This document shows positions 45,711 to 55,097 of a stretch of 64,000 bases of DNA, one piece after another. A model generated the notes under the pieces. The model worked only from the letters and a program-made list of their open reading frames with translations. It was not told where the DNA came from and made no database searches. The first letter of the stretch is position 1. The number at the start of each line of letters is the position of its first letter. The position numbers were made by a program, and so were the translations under genes. The DNA comes from an uncultured Rhodospirillales bacterium (GTDB lineage: Bacteria; Pseudomonadota; Alphaproteobacteria; Acetobacterales; Acetobacteraceae), in contig CAITOL010000045.1 in the NCBI GenBank assembly GCA_903893975.1, positions 1 through 64,000 on the forward strand, in the 5' to 3' direction.

Positions 45711-46541
45711 ATGAGCAAAACCTTGCAAGACCTGCTGGCCGAGCGTTTTGGCGAGACATTGGTGATTCCGGAGGCGCTGGCGGCCTCGCCGGTGGCGCGT
45801 GGCATCGCCAATCACCGCACCATCCGCCATTATCGGGATGAGCCGGTGGCGTTGGACCTGGTGCGGGCGCTGTGCGCGGTGGCGCTGTCCGCGCCGTCGA
45901 AAAGCGATCTGCAACAGGCGGATCTGGTGATTGTGCAGTCCCCGGCGCAGCGGTCGGCACTGGCGGCGTTGCTGCCGGATAATCCCTGGGCGGCCAAGGC
46001 GCCGGCGTTTCTGGTGGTGTGCGGCAATAATTCCCGCCAACGCCAGGTGCATGCGCTGCGCGGGCATCCGTTCGTCAACGACCATCTGGATGCGTTTTTC
46101 AATCCAGCGGTTGATGCGGGCATCGTGCTTGGCACCTTTATCGCCGCGGCGGAGGCGATTGGGCTGTGCACCTGCCCGATCAGCGCCATCCGCAACCATC
46201 CGGAAGCGGTGGCCGAGGTGCTGGGCCTGCCGGATTATGTCTATCCGGTCGCCGGGCTATGCCTGGGCTGGCCGGCGCATCCGGGGGCGATGTCCCCGCG
46301 GTTGGGGCTGGCGGCCACGGTGCATGTGGACCGTCATGGCGGGGCTGACTGTGCGGCGGCGGTGGCGGAGTATGACGCGCGGCGCAATCTGACCCGCCCG
46401 TATCGCGAGCGGCGGGACGATGCCCGCTTCGGGGCCGAGGTCACCTATGGCTGGTCGGAGGATAAAGCCCGGCAATATGCGCGGCCGGAACGCCAGGGCT
46501 GGGGCAAATTCGTGCGTGCACGCGGCTTCAAGCTGGATTAG
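45711..46541 (+). CDS. Nitroreductase family protein (NfsA/Frp-like)
   Basis: The 276-residue FMN enzyme shows NHRTIRHYRDEPVALDLVRA near residue 35 and SAPSKSDLQQADLV, the FMN-binding start of the family. GTFIAAAEAIGLCTCPISAI is the central helix, and PVAGLCLGWPA follows. It reduces nitro compounds or flavins with NAD(P)H; the natural substrate is unknown. It follows the MFS gene by 25 bp and is probably cotranscribed. Confidence 0.9.
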   Translation: MSKTLQDLLAERFGETLVIPEALAASPVARGIANHRTIRHYRDEPVALDLVRALCAVALSAPSKSDLQQADLVIVQSPAQRSALAALLPDNPWAAKAPAFLVVCGNNSRQRQVHALRGHPFVNDHLDAFFNPAVDAGIVLGTFIAAAEAIGLCTCPISAIRNHPEAVAEVLGLPDYVYPVAGLCLGWPAHPGAMSPRLGLAATVHVDRHGGADCAAAVAEYDARRNLTRPYRERRDDARFGAEVTYGWSEDKARQYARPERQGWGKFVRARGFKLD

Positions 46542-46569
46542 AGTGCCGCCGCCCTAAAGATAAAAAAAG

Positions 46570-46591
46570 GGCGGCGCGTTGCCGCGCCGCC
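46570..46591. terminator. Hairpin after the nitroreductase gene
   Basis: A 9-bp perfect stem (GGCGGCGCG / CGCGCCGCC) has a TTGC tetraloop, 28 bp past the stop. The A-tract before it would act as a T-tract for the minus strand only, so on the plus strand it is a T-poor terminator. Confidence 0.6.
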
Positions 46592-46787
46592 AAGTTTAGG
46601 GAGGAAACGTCCAAGAAAGCAGCGCGGCGATACACTGCCGTGCTGCGATGCACAAATTACGGATTTGATCGTTCGCACGCAAGCATTTTTTTGCATTGCA
46701 GCATTTCATTTTTTCAGCTTCTGTCATAAACATACGTATGCGTGCGTAACCCTCAGTTTGATAAGTGTTTTTTAATTTTTGTCCGGT
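46592..46787 (+). promoter_or_regulatory. AT-rich region upstream of the lytic transglycosylase
   Basis: About 195 bp without a gene, very A/T-rich from 46660 on. It contains a 10-bp palindrome CATACGTATG (46731-46740). It is the likely promoter region of the transglycosylase; no -35/-10 pair was fixed. Confidence 0.35.
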
Positions 46788-47696
46788 ATGAATTTCGGTA
46801 TGTGGACGCCCCCGAAAGCGCGCTTTGCGCTCACCCTTTGCCTGCTGTTGCCTGCCGGAATGGCGCGGGCGGACATCGCTGCGACCAGCAGCCTGCTGTC
46901 GCCGCGCCCGGCGGCGGGCGGGCTTTTCGTGCCGCCGATGCGAATGCCGACCAGCAAAACCACCGCGATGCCCCCCCGCGCCACCACGGCGCAGGCGCCG
47001 ACGATGCAGGCGCCTACAATGCAGGCGATTGTGTCCGGTACGCCCGGGCAGCAATGCAGGCAAGCCATTCGCGCAGCCGAGATGGCGGCGGGTATTCCCA
47101 GTCAGTTGATGGCCGCCATCGGCCGGGTGGAAAGCGGCCGGCGGGATGCGCAAGGCCAGGTGGACCCGTGGCCGTGGAGCATCAATGTCGAAGGCGTGGA
47201 CCATGTCTACGAAACCCGGGCGGAGGCCATTGCCGCCGTTCGAGGCTTCCAGGCCGCCGGCAAAAAATCCATCGATGTTGGCTGCATGCAGGTGAACCTG
47301 ATGTTTCACCCGACCGCCTTCGCCAGCATCGAGCAAGCCTTTGAACCGGCAGCCAATGCCGCCTATGCCGCCCGCTACCTGAAGGAACTGTTTGCCCAGA
47401 CCGGGTCTTGGGAAAAGGCCACCGCCTATTACCATTCCGCCACGCCCGAACTCGGCACGCCGTATCAGCAGAAAGTTGCCGCCCTGGTGCCGGAGGAGCA
47501 GAAGCGCCTGGCCGCCGGCGGAAATATGTGGACCAACAATGTGTGGAACACCGCCGGCGCCCCCGGCGGCGGCTTCCGGCTGTCCAACCGGGCTGAGGCG
47601 GCGAAGATCCTGCCCGCCGCCACCGGCACGATCGGCCGCCCGCTCGACGCCTATCGCGCTGCGGCCATTCCGGTCTCCGGGCGTGCGTTGCCGTAG
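46788..47696 (+). CDS. Lytic transglycosylase (SLT domain), exported
   Basis: The ~302-residue protein has an N-terminal signal (FALTLCLLLPAGMARA). A Pro/Thr/Met-rich linker with a short repeat (QAPTMQAPTMQA) comes next, and the SLT lysozyme-like domain follows from about residue 90. Catalytic Glu115 sits in IGRVESGRRD; DVGCMQVNLMFH and YLKELFAQTGSWEKATAYYH complete the family motifs. It would cleave peptidoglycan glycan strands in the periplasm. No flagellar or secretion genes adjoin it. ATG 46788 is chosen; ATG 46800 would also keep the signal. Confidence 0.88.
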   Translation: MNFGMWTPPKARFALTLCLLLPAGMARADIAATSSLLSPRPAAGGLFVPPMRMPTSKTTAMPPRATTAQAPTMQAPTMQAIVSGTPGQQCRQAIRAAEMAAGIPSQLMAAIGRVESGRRDAQGQVDPWPWSINVEGVDHVYETRAEAIAAVRGFQAAGKKSIDVGCMQVNLMFHPTAFASIEQAFEPAANAAYAARYLKELFAQTGSWEKATAYYHSATPELGTPYQQKVAALVPEEQKRLAAGGNMWTNNVWNTAGAPGGGFRLSNRAEAAKILPAATGTIGRPLDAYRAAAIPVSGRALP

Positions 47697-47764
47697 CCGG
47701 CGGGATTGCGCCGGACCACGGATTGTCGCATCGATACGCCTCCCCGTGGTCGGAGGCTCCCCAC

Positions 47765-48694
47765 ATGAAGTTCGGCATCCACAACCCGTCCTGGCTGTTC
47801 CCAGGCGCGCCCGCTGACATTTTCGCCGGCGTCACCGCCAAGGCACGTTGGGCGGAGGACCATGGCTTCACCTGGTTTTCTGTGATGGATCACCTGATCC
47901 AGATCGACATGGCCGGCGCGCGGGATGAACCGTTCCTGGAAGGCTGGACCGTGCTGGCGGCGCTCGCCGCTGTGACCAGCAAGATCCGGCTGGCGACGCT
48001 GGTTTCCTCGGTGGCGTATCGCAACCCGGCGCATCTGGCGAAAATTGCCACGACGGTTGATGTCATCAGCCGTGGCCGCATGACGCTTGGCATCGGCGCG
48101 GGTTGGTTCCAGGCCGAATACCAGCAATACGGCTTCGAATTCCCACCTGCCCCGGCGACCCGCATTCGCCAGATGGAGGAAGCCGTGCGGCTGATCCGCA
48201 CGATGTGGTCGGAACCGCGGGCCAGCTTCAGCGGCAAATATTTCCACACCGATGCCGCCATCCTGGAACCCAAGCCGCTGCAACGGCCACAACCGCCGAT
48301 CATGATCGCCGGGGGTGGCGAACAGATGACGCTGCGCGCGGTGGCCCGGCTGGGGGACGCCTGCAATGTCGGCGGCGATCCGGACATGGTGCGGCACAAA
48401 TACGCCGTGCTGCGCCAGCATTGCGAGGCAGCGGGCCGGCCGTACGAGGCGATTGAACGCACCGCCATCACCAGCTTCCTGCTGGCCAATACCGCCACCG
48501 AACTCGCCGCCAAGCGGGCGCGGCTCGATCCGGCCGGCACGTTTGGCGGCTACGCGGTCACCGTCGCCCAAGCCGCCGAGATCGTCGGGCGTTATGCCGA
48601 GGCTGGGGTGCAGTTGCTGATCAGCAGCATCTACAAGAACGACCCGGAAACCCAGGAATTGCTGGCGAGCGAGATCCTGCCCGCTTACGCCTAA
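47765..48694 (+). CDS. LLM-class (luciferase-like) flavin-dependent oxidoreductase
   Basis: The 309-residue TIM-barrel protein starts MKFGIHNPSWLFPG and contains FTWFSVMDHL, LATLVSSVAYRNPAHLAK and ISRGRMTLGIGAGWFQAEY, the core of the luciferase-like family that uses F420 or FMNH2. Substrate and cofactor cannot be told apart here. ATG 47765 has GGAGG about 8 bp upstream. Its stop shares 4 bp (CTAA) with the convergent DUF1150 stop. Confidence 0.9.
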   Translation: MKFGIHNPSWLFPGAPADIFAGVTAKARWAEDHGFTWFSVMDHLIQIDMAGARDEPFLEGWTVLAALAAVTSKIRLATLVSSVAYRNPAHLAKIATTVDVISRGRMTLGIGAGWFQAEYQQYGFEFPPAPATRIRQMEEAVRLIRTMWSEPRASFSGKYFHTDAAILEPKPLQRPQPPIMIAGGGEQMTLRAVARLGDACNVGGDPDMVRHKYAVLRQHCEAAGRPYEAIERTAITSFLLANTATELAAKRARLDPAGTFGGYAVTVAQAAEIVGRYAEAGVQLLISSIYKNDPETQELLASEILPAYA

Positions 48695-48930
48695 TGCACC
48701 AGGATCGGCATCATCTCGTGTTTCAGGATGGCGGCGATGGCGCCATCCTGGGACTCGGCGATGGCCATCGGCCGGCCATCAGCACCGTGGATGGCGACCA
48801 TCGCCATCCCGTCCACCTGCACCGGCTTGATATAGGCGATTTGTGACACGCCGAGTTGCCCGAGTTGCTCGGGTGACAAAGCGCGAATGTCGAAGCGGCC
48901 GATCTCGCCGTCGTTGCTGCGGTTATCCAT
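48691..48930 (-). CDS. DUF1150 family protein
   Basis: The 79-residue protein reads FDIRALSPEQLGQLGVSQIA, then VAIHGADGRPMAIAESQDGA, matching DUF1150. In alphaproteobacteria this small family often lies behind a small heat-shock gene, as here (24 bp after hsp20). A role in the heat-shock response is inferred from that association only. Confidence 0.88.
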   Translation of the reverse strand: MDNRSNDGEIGRFDIRALSPEQLGQLGVSQIAYIKPVQVDGMAMVAIHGADGRPMAIAESQDGAIAAILKHEMMPILVH

Positions 48931-48954
48931 GTTCAGATCCCCCTGATAATCGGC

Positions 48955-49428
48955 TTAGTTGCCGCTGACGCGACGGCTGGCGACGATCGGCCCCAGATTG
49001 GTGCTGGCCTGATTGACCGTGGGCTGCGAGATCTGGATCGTGCGCACCCGGGTTTCCGGTTGCGGGCGGGCGAGGTCGATATGCAGCAGGCCATTATCCA
49101 GCCAGGCGCCGCGCACGTCGATGCCCTCGGCCAGCACGAAGGCGCGCTGAAACTGGCGGGCGGCGATGCCGCGATGCAGAAACACCCGGCCATTGCTGTC
49201 ATCGGTCTGCCGGCCACGGATCACCAGTTGGTTATCCTCCTGGGTGATTTGCAGATCGTCCATGGTGAAGCCGGCGACCGCGAGGGTGATGCGCAGGCCG
49301 GTGGGGCTGATTTGTTCAATGTTATAGGGGGGATATCCGTCCGACGAGGTTTTCGCGGCACGTTCGATCATTTGTTCGAGATGATCGAAGCCGAGAAACA
49401 GCGGGGACGCAAACATACGACCAGACAT
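48955..49428 (-). CDS. Hsp20-family small heat-shock protein (IbpA-like)
   Basis: The 157-residue chaperone has an alpha-crystallin domain from about residue 33 (YPPYNIEQISPTGLRITLAV, then LVIRGRQ and FLHRGIAARQFQRAFVLAEG). The C-terminal tail has an I-x-I-like TIQIS segment. It holds unfolding proteins in the cytosol. GGAGGAGG lies just before ATG 49428. It is divergent from def. Confidence 0.93.
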   Translation of the reverse strand: MSGRMFASPLFLGFDHLEQMIERAAKTSSDGYPPYNIEQISPTGLRITLAVAGFTMDDLQITQEDNQLVIRGRQTDDSNGRVFLHRGIAARQFQRAFVLAEGIDVRGAWLDNGLLHIDLARPQPETRVRTIQISQPTVNQASTNLGPIVASRRVSGN

Positions 49429-49562
49429 AGGGCCTCCTCCAGCGAGCGGGGCGTTGGCAGGTCCCGATATGGCGACCCGTTGCTGCATAGATTGGCAAAT
49501 CATGCCCGCGATGCAAGGGGGGGCGCATTGATCCGCGCCGCCGGCCTCGCTACATCGCACGC
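49429..49562. promoter_or_regulatory. Divergent promoter region hsp20/def
   Basis: These 134 bp must hold both promoters. On the minus strand a CTTGCA (near 49515) with CAATCT 17 bp later is a weak fit to an alphaproteobacterial RpoH promoter for hsp20. Confidence 0.3.
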
Positions 49563-50114
49563 ATGACCGACGCACCCGTTATCGCCTCCGCCGACGAGGC
49601 CCCCGCGCTGCCGATCCTGATCGTGCCGCACCCTGTATTGAAGGCCAAAGCCCGCAAGGTGCTGCCGGCGGACCGCGAGGCGGTGCAGGCGCTGATCCCG
49701 CGCATGTTCACCACCATGTACAAGGCCCCCGGCATTGGCCTTGCCGCGCCGCAGATCGGCGTGTCCTTGCGGTTGGCGGTGATCGACCTGATGCTGGACG
49801 ACAAGCGCGCGCCGGTGGTGCTGATCAACCCCGAGATTATCGCCGCCAGCGATGAACTGGCGACGCGGGAAGAAGGCTGCCTGTCGATCCCCGGGCTGTA
49901 CGCCGATGTGACCCGCCCGGCGCAGGTGAAGGTGCGCTACGAGGATGCAGCCGGGATGCGGCAGGAAATCACCGGCGACGGGCTGCTCGCCGCCTGCTTG
50001 CAGCATGAAATCGACCATCTCGACGGGGTGTTGTTCGTCGATCATATCTCGGCGCTGAAGCGCAACATGATCTTGCGCAAGCTGGCCAAGGAACAACGGC
50101 TGAAAGCGAAATAG
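49563..50114 (+). CDS. def: Peptide deformylase
   Basis: The 183-residue metalloenzyme removes the formyl group from new proteins. All three motifs are intact: [18 protein letters not shown] and QHEIDHLDG (Cys plus two His bind the metal, Glu is catalytic). It is followed by fmt and truA in a compact operon. Confidence 0.97.
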   Translation: MTDAPVIASADEAPALPILIVPHPVLKAKARKVLPADREAVQALIPRMFTTMYKAPGIGLAAPQIGVSLRLAVIDLMLDDKRAPVVLINPEIIAASDELATREEGCLSIPGLYADVTRPAQVKVRYEDAAGMRQEITGDGLLAACLQHEIDHLDGVLFVDHISALKRNMILRKLAKEQRLKAK

Positions 50115-50133
50115 CGGAAAGCGAGCCAACGCC

Positions 50134-51051
50134 ATGTCGCGTAAATTGCGCCTCGCCTTCATGGGTAGCCCGGATTTTGCCGTGCCGGCGTTGCGGGCGC
50201 TGGCGGCGGCGGGGCATGACATTGCCGCCGTTTACAGCCAGCCGCCGCGCCCGGCCGGACGCGGCCAGGCGGTACGGCCGTGCCCGGTGCACGCCGCCGC
50301 CCAGGCGATGGGGCTGGAGGTGCGCACCCCTGCCCGCTTGCGCCGTGATGCAGAGGCCCAGGCGGCGTTTGCGGCACTGAACCTCGATGTTGCCGTGGTG
50401 GCGGCCTACGGGCTGATCCTGCCGCAGGCGATGCTGGATGCCCCGCGGCTCGGGTGCCTGAACATCCATGCCAGCCTGTTGCCGCGCTGGCGGGGGGCGG
50501 CACCGATCCAGGCGGCCTTGCTGGCCGGGGACGCCGAAAGCGGCATCACCATCATGCAGATGGAAGCCGGGCTGGATACCGGGCCGATGCTGCTGCGCGA
50601 GGCCACTCCGCTCGGCCCCGCCACCACCGCGCCGGACCTGCACGACGCGCTGGCGGCGATGGGGGCACGGATGATCGTGCAGGCGCTGGACGCCCTGCCC
50701 GCGCCGGTGCCGCAGCCGGAGGACGGTGTGACCTATGCGGCGAAACTTGGCCGTGAGGATGGGCGGATCGACTGGAGCCGGGATGCCGCGAGCCTGGACC
50801 GGCAAATCCGCGCGCTGAACCCTTGGCCGGGCACCTTCACCGCGCTGGACGGCGAGGTGTTCAAAATCCACGCCGCCACCCTGGTGCCTGGGCAGGGCAC
50901 GCCCGGCGAAACGCTGGACGATGCGCTCTGCATTGCCACCGGCGATGGCGCGTTGCGACTGACCCGGGTGCAGGCGCCTGGGCGGGCGGCGATGGATGCC
51001 GCCGCTTTCCTGCGCGGCCACCCGGTGCCGCGTGGCACCCGCCTCGGCTGA
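50134..51051 (+). CDS. fmt: Methionyl-tRNA formyltransferase
   Basis: The 305-residue enzyme formylates initiator Met-t[18 protein letters not shown] opens the fold. [17 protein letters not shown] is the catalytic Asn-His block, [11 protein letters not shown] follows, and the C-terminal OB-like domain starts near residue 205. It lies 19 bp after def and shares one base with truA (TGATG). Confidence 0.97.
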   Translation: MSRKLRLAFMGSPDFAVPALRALAAAGHDIAAVYSQPPRPAGRGQAVRPCPVHAAAQAMGLEVRTPARLRRDAEAQAAFAALNLDVAVVAAYGLILPQAMLDAPRLGCLNIHASLLPRWRGAAPIQAALLAGDAESGITIMQMEAGLDTGPMLLREATPLGPATTAPDLHDALAAMGARMIVQALDALPAPVPQPEDGVTYAAKLGREDGRIDWSRDAASLDRQIRALNPWPGTFTALDGEVFKIHAATLVPGQGTPGETLDDALCIATGDGALRLTRVQAPGRAAMDAAAFLRGHPVPRGTRLG

Positions 51052-51836
51052 TGCCGCATTTCGCGCTCGAACTGGAATATGACGGCAGCGGCTTCATCGG
51101 CTGGCAGCGGCAGCGCGTGGGGCTGTCGGTGCAATCGGTGCTGGAAGCCGCCGCCTCCCGCCTCGTCGGCGGCGCACATGTGGCCAGTGTGACCGCTGGC
51201 CGCACCGATTCTGGCGTGCATGCCGCCGGGCAGGTGGTGGATATGCACCTCGACCGCGATATCACGCCGTTCAAGCTGGTCGACGCGCTGAACTACCACA
51301 TGCGGCCGCATCGGGTCGCCGTGCTGCGCGCCGCGATTGTGCCGGACGACTGGTCGGCCCGGTTCTCGGCGGTGCATCGGCGCTATCGTTACCGCATTCT
51401 CAACCGGCAGGCCCGTCCGGCCCTGCTGTTGGGGCAGGTTTGGCACGTGCATACCCGGCTGGATCTCGACGCGATGCGGATCGCCGCCCAGGCGTTGATC
51501 GGTAAGCATGATTTCACCTCGTTTCGCGCTACCGCCTGTCAGGCGAAAAGCCCGGTGCGCACATTGGACCGGCTGGATGTGCGCGAGGTCGGCGGGCTGA
51601 TCGAAGTCGCGGCGGAAGGTCGCAGCTTCCTGCACCATCAGGTGCGCAACATGGTCGGCAGCCTGAAACTGGTGGGCGAAGGCAGTTGGGAAATCAGCCG
51701 GATGGCGGAGGCGCTGGCCGCGCGCGACCGCCGCGCGGCGGGCCCGACGGCGCCGCCGGATGGGCTGTGCCTGATGGGGGTGGAGTATCCGGACGACCCG
51801 TTTGGCCCGCTGAGCCTGCTCAGTTCAGGCCGCTGA
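51051..51836 (+). CDS. truA: tRNA pseudouridine(38-40) synthase
   Basis: The 261-residue enzyme isomerises uridines in the anticodon arm. ELEYDGSGFIGWQRQ is at the start and the catalytic Asp is in AGRTDSGVHAAGQV. HDFTSFRATACQAKSPVRTL and FLHHQVRNMVGSLKLVGEG follow. Its last 17 bp overlap the end of the convergent membrane-protein gene. Confidence 0.97.
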   Translation: MPHFALELEYDGSGFIGWQRQRVGLSVQSVLEAAASRLVGGAHVASVTAGRTDSGVHAAGQVVDMHLDRDITPFKLVDALNYHMRPHRVAVLRAAIVPDDWSARFSAVHRRYRYRILNRQARPALLLGQVWHVHTRLDLDAMRIAAQALIGKHDFTSFRATACQAKSPVRTLDRLDVREVGGLIEVAAEGRSFLHHQVRNMVGSLKLVGEGSWEISRMAEALAARDRRAAGPTAPPDGLCLMGVEYPDDPFGPLSLLSSGR

Positions 51837-52389
51837 CCGCCGCCTGCACCGCCACGCCGAACAGCAGATCGATCAGCACCAGCATCGCCGCGAGTGGCCC
51901 GGCAATCGCCAGCGTGACGGTGGTGGCGAACCATTCGAGCCAGATCGACCAGCCCAGCGCCACCAGCCAGGCGGTTTCGCCCACCACCACCGGCAGGCCG
52001 AACAAATCCGGCAGCACGGCGGCCACGCCCATCATGTATTGCAGCAGGTTGCACCAGTTCCACGCCACCATGAAGCGCGGCCACTGGCCGGCGCGGCCCA
52101 CCTGCCCGGCGAAGCGATGGCTGATGACGGCAAAGCCGGCCCAGCCCGCCGCGCCGTTCAACAACACCCGCGCCAGCGCGTGGGCGGAATGGGATGCCTG
52201 TGCGTCCGCCAATGCCAGGCACAGCGCCGCCGGCACCGCCAGCGCCGCCGCCCAGAAGCTGTTGCGCAGCATGGCGCCTTCGCTGCCTGCCTCGGTGTGC
52301 AGCAGCGCCGCCCCGTTAGCATGGCCGCGCGCCAGCATCCAGGCTGCTTGCACCCCGTTGCCGATCCCGGCCAGTCCCCCGGCAATCAT
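51820..52389 (-). CDS. Small integral membrane protein, tandem paralogue B
   Basis: The ~189-residue protein has about five membrane segments and a central RFMVAWNWCNLLQYMMGVAA. It resembles the next upstream gene in size, layout and the shared R-F-x-V-A-x-N-W-C motif. ATG 52389 has GAGGTG 7-12 bp upstream; the GTG at 52398 has none. Family and function unknown. It ends the dapD-dapE-membrane-protein operon. Confidence 0.75.
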   Translation of the reverse strand: MIAGGLAGIGNGVQAAWMLARGHANGAALLHTEAGSEGAMLRNSFWAAALAVPAALCLALADAQASHSAHALARVLLNGAAGWAGFAVISHRFAGQVGRAGQWPRFMVAWNWCNLLQYMMGVAAVLPDLFGLPVVVGETAWLVALGWSIWLEWFATTVTLAIAGPLAAMLVLIDLLFGVAVQAAVSGLN

Positions 52390-52399
52390 GGCCACCACC

Positions 52400-52984
52400 T
52401 CACAGCGCTTGGGTCTCCGTTAAGCCATATACCATCATGCGCACGAAGGCCGGCAGCAGCACCAGCACCGCCGCCGCGAAGTTGAACAGTAGCACAAACC
52501 CGATCGCCCGGGCGCGCGACAGCGCCAGGCCGACATGGGCGAGAAACACCTGCAGGCTGATCGCATAGCCGAGGCAGCCCAGCGCCAGCCCCAACAAGGC
52601 GATCTGCTGCGGCACGCCGGCCTGCACCGCCATGCCGGTCAGCGCCACCAGCAGCATCGCGACCGCGGTGATCACCCATTGGCACCAGTTCAGCGCCACG
52701 GCGAAGCGCAGCCACAGCCCTTCCCGCCGCCACCATTTGGCGACGAGATGCGAGGCTGCAATGGGCGCCAGCAGGATCACCACCGCGAGCAGCAGGTTGG
52801 AGACCGCATCCAGCACCTTGCCCTGCACCGCCAGTAGCAGAAACCCGACCACCGGCATGGCCAGCAGCGGCGCGAGGCTATTGAGGAAGGCCTGCTTGGT
52901 GCCGGTGAAGGCGTGAATGCCGGCGCTGCGCCATAGCGCCAGTTGCAGCATGCCGCGCAACACGCCGGGGCGCTGGCTGGCCAT
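52400..52984 (-). CDS. Small integral membrane protein, tandem paralogue A
   Basis: The 194-residue protein has about five membrane segments and the motif RFAVALNWCQWVITAVAMLL, which matches RF-x-VA-x-NWC of the neighbouring gene. It starts 3 bp after the dapE stop, so it is cotranscribed with the diaminopimelate genes. No family is recognised with confidence; Yip1-like proteins are one option. Confidence 0.75.
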   Translation of the reverse strand: MASQRPGVLRGMLQLALWRSAGIHAFTGTKQAFLNSLAPLLAMPVVGFLLLAVQGKVLDAVSNLLLAVVILLAPIAASHLVAKWWRREGLWLRFAVALNWCQWVITAVAMLLVALTGMAVQAGVPQQIALLGLALGCLGYAISLQVFLAHVGLALSRARAIGFVLLFNFAAAVLVLLPAFVRMMVYGLTETQAL

Positions 52985-52987
52985 CAG

Positions 52988-54103
52988 CTATGCCGCGAAA
53001 AAAGCATCGAGCACCGCGCGATAGGTGCCGGCCAACGCGCGCAAATCCGCCACCGGCACGCTTTCATCCACCTGATGCATGGTGGCGCCAACAAGGCCGA
53101 ATTCCGCCACCGGGCAGAATTTGGCGATGAAGCGGGCGTCCGAGGTGCCGCCGCCGGTATCCAGTTTTGGCTGCTGGCCGGTGCTGGCGGCGATCGCGCG
53201 ACACACGCGGTCTACCACCGGGCCCGGCGCGGTCAGGAAGCTTTCGCCGCTGATGGCGATATCGACGTTGAACCGCTCCGCATAGCGGGCCACGGTGGCG
53301 CGGATCCAGGCGGCCAAAGCCGCGCCGGTATGGCGTTCGTTGAAGCGGATATTCAGCATCGCCTGGGCGCTGTCCGGCACCAGATTGGTGACTTTATTGC
53401 CCACATCGATGCTGGTGACCTGGATTGAGGTCGGTTCGAAAAATTCGCTGCCGGCGTCAATCGGCGCGGCGATCAGCGCGTCCAACGCGCGCACCAGCCG
53501 ATGCACCGGATTATCCACCCGGTGCGGATAGGCGACATGGCCCTGGGTGCCGTGCACGGTGATGGTGGCGTTGATGCTGCCACGGCGGCCGACCTTGATC
53601 ATCTCGCCCAGCACGGTGGGGTTGGTCGGTTCCCCAACCAGACAGAAATCCGGGATTTTGCCGTGCGCCGCCATCCAGTCCAGCACCTTGACGGTGCCAT
53701 CCACCGCCGGGCCTTCTTCATCGCCGGTGATCAGCAGGCTGATTTTGCCGGACCCGCCGGCGGCGAGGTAGTCCGCCGCGCCGGCGACGAAGGCGGCGAT
53801 GCCGCCTTTCATGTCACAGGCGCCGCGGCCGTAGAGCACACCGTCCCGCACCTCCCCCGCGAAGGGGGCGGCTTTCCAGTTGGCGTTGCCCGGCGGCACC
53901 ACATCGGTATGGCCGGCGAAGCAGAAATGCGGGCCGTCAGTGCCAATTTCGGCGAACAGGTTTTCGATCTCGCCGAATTTCAGCCGGGTGACGGTGAAGC
54001 CGAGCCCGGTCAACGCTGCCGCCAGCACATCCTGCGCGCCGGCATCCGCGGGCGTGACCGAGGCACAGCGCAGCAGGTCCTGCGCGAGCGGCAGCGGGTC
54101 CAT
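52988..54103 (-). CDS. dapE: Succinyl-diaminopimelate desuccinylase
   Basis: The 371-residue zinc peptidase-family enzyme frees LL-diaminopimelate from its N-succinyl form in lysine and peptidoglycan synthesis. FAGHTDVVPPG (metal His and Asp), GRGACDMKGGIAAF (metal Asp), TGDEEG (catalytic Glu) and TSDARFIAKFCPVAEFG are present. The start shares one base with the dapD stop. Confidence 0.96.
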   Translation of the reverse strand: MDPLPLAQDLLRCASVTPADAGAQDVLAAALTGLGFTVTRLKFGEIENLFAEIGTDGPHFCFAGHTDVVPPGNANWKAAPFAGEVRDGVLYGRGACDMKGGIAAFVAGAADYLAAGGSGKISLLITGDEEGPAVDGTVKVLDWMAAHGKIPDFCLVGEPTNPTVLGEMIKVGRRGSINATITVHGTQGHVAYPHRVDNPVHRLVRALDALIAAPIDAGSEFFEPTSIQVTSIDVGNKVTNLVPDSAQAMLNIRFNERHTGAALAAWIRATVARYAERFNVDIAISGESFLTAPGPVVDRVCRAIAASTGQQPKLDTGGGTSDARFIAKFCPVAEFGLVGATMHQVDESVPVADLRALAGTYRAVLDAFFAA

Positions 54104-54927
54104 CAGTAGCGCAGCAATTCGTTGATCGAGGTTTTGGAGCGGGTGCGCTCGTCCACCTGCTTGACGATCACGGCGCAGTAGAGCGACGGGGTGCCGACCG
54201 GGCCGGGCAGATTGCCGGGCACGACGACGGAGTATGCCGGCACCCGGCCGACATGCACTTCGCCGGTGGCGCGGTTGAGGATTTTGGTGGTGGCGGAGAT
54301 GAACACGCCCATCGACAGCACGCAGCCGCGCTCAACGATCACGCCTTCCACCACTTCCGAGCGGGCGCCGATGAAGCAGTCATCCTCGATAATTACCGGG
54401 GTGGCCTGCAACGGTTCCAGCACGCCGCCAATGCCGACGCCGCCGGAGAGGTGGCAGTTCTTGCCGATCTGGGCGCAGCTGCCGACGGTGGCCCAGGTAT
54501 CGACCATGGTGTTGCTGTCAACATAGGCGCCGACATTGACGAAGCTCGGCATCAACACCACGCCCGGGGCGATGTAGGCGGAGCGGCGGACCACCGCACC
54601 GGGCACGGCGCGGAAATTGGCCTGCTGGAAGCGCGCGGCATCCCAGCCGGCGAACTTCATCGGCACCTTGTCCCATACCGGCGCGCCGCCGGGGCCATCC
54701 ATCAGCTGCGAGTCGTTCAGGCGGAACGACAGCAGCACCGCCTTTTTCAGCCATTCATTGACCACCCAGTCATGGCCAATTTTCTCGGCCGCCCGCGCGG
54801 TGCCGGCATCGAGCGCGGCCAGAACCGCCTCGACCGCTTCACGATCGGCACCGGTCGTCTGGGCGTTCAGCGTGTCGCGGCGGTCCCAAAGGGCTTCAAT
54901 GGTCGGGCGAAGGGCCGAAATCGTCAT
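54103..54927 (-). CDS. dapD: 2,3,4,5-tetrahydropyridine-2,6-dicarboxylate N-succinyltransferase
   Basis: The 274-residue hexapeptide-repeat enzyme makes N-succinyl-2-amino-6-ketopimelate, the step before DapC and Dap[41 protein letters not shown] and [20 protein letters not shown] are signatures. It leads dapD-dapE and two membrane proteins. Confidence 0.97.
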   Translation of the reverse strand: MTISALRPTIEALWDRRDTLNAQTTGADREAVEAVLAALDAGTARAAEKIGHDWVVNEWLKKAVLLSFRLNDSQLMDGPGGAPVWDKVPMKFAGWDAARFQQANFRAVPGAVVRRSAYIAPGVVLMPSFVNVGAYVDSNTMVDTWATVGSCAQIGKNCHLSGGVGIGGVLEPLQATPVIIEDDCFIGARSEVVEGVIVERGCVLSMGVFISATTKILNRATGEVHVGRVPAYSVVVPGNLPGPVGTPSLYCAVIVKQVDERTRSKTSINELLRY

Positions 54928-55097
54928 CGTTTATTCCTCGATCATAAGCAGTTGGGCGGACCATGCGCAGGCCGGTCGCGCAGGTCAACCTGCGATGGTG
55001 ACAGGCGACGGATGAAATCGTTGCTTGGTAAACCGGTGTTAATGCATCCAGGGTTGAATGCCCGTCGCACGCAGCCTTCCGGGCACAGAAAACGGAC
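54928..55097. promoter_or_regulatory. Divergent promoter region dapD/diguanylate cyclase
   Basis: These 170 bp hold a dyad CGCAGG-TCAA-CCTGCG (54979-54994). On the minus strand it encloses TTGACC, a good -35 for dapD, but no clear -10 follows. No promoter was fixed for the plus strand. Confidence 0.4.
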
